A DNA stretch of 64,000 bases from Heliocidaris erythrogramma (Eukaryota > Echinodermata > Echinoidea > Camarodonta > Echinometridae): positions 29,949,822 to 30,013,821 of the forward strand of contig CM046853.1 of assembly GCA_025617745.1 (NCBI GenBank). The letters run 5' to 3'. Of this stretch, positions 53,962 to 64,000 are shown piece by piece. The first letter of the stretch is position 1. Each line of letters opens with the position of its first letter. Under the pieces are notes generated by a model, which saw nothing but the letters and a program-made list of their open reading frames with translations, ran no database searches and was not told the origin of the DNA. The position numbers were made by a program, and so were the translations under genes.

Positions 53962-54679
53962 TGAATCTTTATTGTTATTTGAAATACTCTTTTTGCTTTT
54001 TCAATCAATATAACTGTATAAGATATCCAACCTAGGTGCTCGTCATATAGAGATTTAACTGATACCGCTTAAGATACAACAAATTCACATAGGTGTCATT
54101 CATAAGAAGAATGGTATAATTATATAGATTTAAAAGAAATTATCGCAAGGTTTCTCAGATAATTAACGGACACACCCACTGTTGAAAGACTATATATACA
54201 TGTAGATGAAACATACTATGTACAATAATGATTACTGATTAATATCTAAAGGAAAGTCGAACATGAACTTCCATTCTATGCTACTTCGTATAAATATTAT
54301 ACTATATATACAAGAGTTGGTGATGCAGTTGTATTAGAATTTAAATCTTTCACTTTATAATGGTCATGCAGGTATGTATGATTTGAGGTTTTAGAGCTAT
54401 TGCACAGTTTTGGTAACCCAAAAAAAAAAAAGAAAATTGAAACGAAATTTGTTTAATGTAGTCTCAGGTTATTCTTCTAGTATGTTGTAAGAGATCATTT
54501 GGTATTCTATCTATGACTGCAAATGAATTTCAGAGTACATATCTGTACGGAACGCGAGATCACTAACCTACGGGAAGACCTTTCCACCCCAACGGCTTCC
54601 TGCACAACAATCTTGGGGCTTCGCGTGGAGATATAGTCTAGATCTGGGCGTATTTAATTATTTTGTAATAATACCCCGT

Positions 54680-54872
54680 GTGTGTGCACTATGGTGTACA
54701 CCTGCACCCAGCACAGAGAACGGTGCGAGGTCCACTGATTCACTCTCTCCACAAATTTACCCTCCACGAAAAAAAAATTGTTTGGGAGAGTGAATTAGCG
54801 GACTTCGCACCGCGTCTCTCCTCCACCTCTCTGGTTCTACGCTGGGTGCACGCACACTTGGTTTTACTCTTA
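54680..54872. repeat. MITE, about 190 bp
   Basis: Inverted ends share TGCACCCAGC, GGTGCGAGGTCC / GGTGCGAAGTCC and ATTCACTCTC around a short A-rich centre. Confidence 0.65.
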
Positions 54873-55187
54873 CCATCGGATTTTACGGACAAAATAATGA
54901 AAAACGTCCAGAACTAGACTAGGAGATAGCATGTGTGTCACTGTGTATAGAATCCTTATTTGTTTTAAATGTGTGTATTGTGTATAGTGCATACTGCTTT
55001 CATTGGGAGTTTAAGTGCCTGGCCCAGGAGGCGAAATCTTCACAGAATTTTAGTATTGCTAGTATCTTGCTATTTTTTTAACAATATCAAAGAAATCTAA
55101 CGAAATGTTTTTGAGGGCTTACCAAAATTTTCGATTATGTTTTAAGAGATTTCCATTTACTGATTGTACCTAAACTTGATCTTTACT

Positions 55188-62494
<7,307 letters not shown>

Positions 62495-64000
62495 CTGTAA
62501 TGCCCAACAACATAAGCGACATAGACAAAATTTAGTCATGATTACGTTAGAAATATATATAAGTCATCAAAAGTGCATGTCGAAATCATTGTTTTTGATA
62601 ATATGAATAGACCCTCATACATAAATTCAATGAACCGTACTCTACCAACATTTAACCCTAATGTTGTCTACAGTCAAGATTAATAAGGATAGACCGAGGT
62701 CTACGTTTTCCTTCATTTTCGTTGTTATACTCGACCTTAGACGGAGCCTTAAAGTGTCGGGTTTAAATTTTAGTAGAATATCAACCTTTCGACATTTTTA
62801 AACGCATATGAATAAAAATGTATCAAAATGGTCAAAATTTGAAATATCTCATATGCAAATTTCAAATGGTACTGAGGTTTTTAATATGCTTATATTTTCC
62901 GATTTCCATTGCACGCTTTGCATAAGGGCGGCATAGGAGAATCTATTATGAATAAGTGCATGGCAAAAGGATAGCATACGCTCGTGGGAAAAAGGAGTAA
63001 ATACCCGGCAGACTGATTCTAACTTGAACTTGAACAATATGATTTGAACAATAGAGAGATTTTTTGTTTTCATAATGGCACTCAAAAGATGTTTAAAGAA
63101 ACGTCAGTTTGCACTCGGTAAACAAACCCATGATACTGGTGGAATTTCACGGTTCCTATTTGGATGCCATGCAAATAGTTACTCTCTTGTGAAAATAGTG
63201 AAACAATGATATAAGTCCCATAAAGCATTATGTAATTTGCAGGTCTTTTTTTTCTTTAGTCTTTTTTGCACAATAAAGACTTTGACTTTGCGTTTTAATT
63301 CTGAAATAAGGACAAAAATCGAAGAAAATAATTGTCAAATCATGGCGATGTTTCCACAGCAAATCTATATTCTAGGCCTAAAATGTTCGAAATCTATAAC
63401 CTATCCCGAGCCTTTGTGCGTCAAAGCTCCATTTAAAGCCTTAATTTGGTACGGGTTTTCCGTGTCAAATTCAGCAAATCAGCAGCCAAATTTATGCACA
63501 GTACAGTCGTTCACTTTTATTTGAAATTGTATGCTCATGAAGATCAACATTTAATTACCTGACATGAGCATTCATTTCATTTTAGGGATCATCCAGTTTG
63601 ATAGAATGAGTATTCAAATTAGAATTTTACCCAATGAGTATTCACATTCACGGGAGCTTCGGATAGCACACATTTGGAAATTAATTTCATCAATAAAGTT
63701 AACAAGCAAGTTTGCGATTAACAAGCAAGTTTGCGATTTAAGCAATGAATTTAACATTGCACTCTGTCCTTCCTTTCAAATTTCAAATTGTTTTTACAAG
63801 ATAAGATTTAAAATCAATATGCAAAGTCGTGTTCTTGCCTTGTCGTAGATCAGGAATAAAACTGATGATGAAAAATTATATACAGTGCCGTCTCAGACGA
63901 ACGAAACCCTAAAAAACAAAGGATTATTGTGACCAAACTCTGTGACCCAGCTAGGCTATCAAATTAAAGGGTTTCCCGTCAAATGTTAAAATAGCACCCA
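62495..64000. other. Presumed intron 1 of gene 5
   Basis: AT-rich sequence without a recognisable exon, SINE or foldback. A short tandem copy of AACAAGCAAGTTTGCGATT occurs near 63701-63739. Intron 1 in the paralogues is 1.6-2.6 kb, so an exon 1 beyond 64000 is expected. Confidence 0.5.

Larger units (their letters stand above)
50693..55187. other. Intergenic region between gene 4 and gene 5
   Basis: About 4.5 kb with no recognised gene. It holds the likely gene 4 promoter, a diverged segment duplication (about 51720-52485) around a palindromic array, a poly-A/CAAA tract near 52981-53080, a foldback element (53277-53961) and a MITE (54680-54872). The remainder is AT-rich unique sequence. Confidence 0.6.

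Noticed and set aside
62849..63085. 78-codon minus-strand frame considered as exon 1 of gene 5
   Set aside because: It lacks the GKTV-type segment and a donor after the I-D-x-F/Y-L/Q end found in all other first exons, so exon 1 is judged to be outside the window.

Overview
The window looks like nuclear DNA from a non-vertebrate deuterostome, most likely a sea urchin or another echinoderm. It is AT-rich, with small exons (78-461 bp), introns of about 0.2-2.5 kb, recurrent tRNA-derived SINE-like elements and many short foldback elements. The species assignment is inference. No prokaryotic gene structure is present.

The content is a head-to-tail tandem array of secreted cholinesterase-like carboxylesterase genes, all on the minus strand. 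I built four complete gene models and two partial ones: gene 0 (only exon 1, 368-553; the rest is left of the window), gene 1 (3471-12813, 10 exons, 607 aa), gene 2 (15141-24964, 10 exons, 607 aa), gene 3 (26911-35772, 11 exons, 595 aa), gene 4 (40041-50692, 11 exons, 600 aa) and gene 5 (55188-62494, exons 2-11; the signal-peptide exon is presumably right of the window). Every junction has GT/AG borders (read on the minus strand) and compatible phase, and the phase pattern is the same in every copy.

Each complete copy has a signal peptide, a full alpha/beta-hydrolase domain with an apparently intact Ser-Glu-His triad and the three cholinesterase disulfide cysteine pairs. Each of genes 1-5 also has a separate last exon that matches the vertebrate acetylcholinesterase T (WAT) tail: W-x6-W-x6-W-x6-Y followed by a cysteine. 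All five copies with an exon 2 have a shortened omega loop without the choline-binding tryptophan of classical AChE. They therefore combine a cholinesterase oligomerisation tail with a non-classical active-site gorge. Two subfamilies are visible: genes 1 and 2 have an undivided exon 7 and a TPWLGA segment before the catalytic His, while genes 3-5 have that exon split by an extra intron.

Intergenic DNA (about 0.55-3.47, 12.8-15.1, 25.0-26.9, 35.8-40.0 and 50.7-55.2 kb) and introns are rich in foldback/MITE-like elements, SINE-like elements, a LINE 3' fragment, a Penelope-like retroelement fragment, palindromic short-repeat arrays and microsatellites. Several insertions touch gene structure: one lies 10 bp after the stop codon of gene 2, one about 10 bp from an exon 2 splice donor in gene 5, and a direct repeat flanks exon 8 of gene 4.
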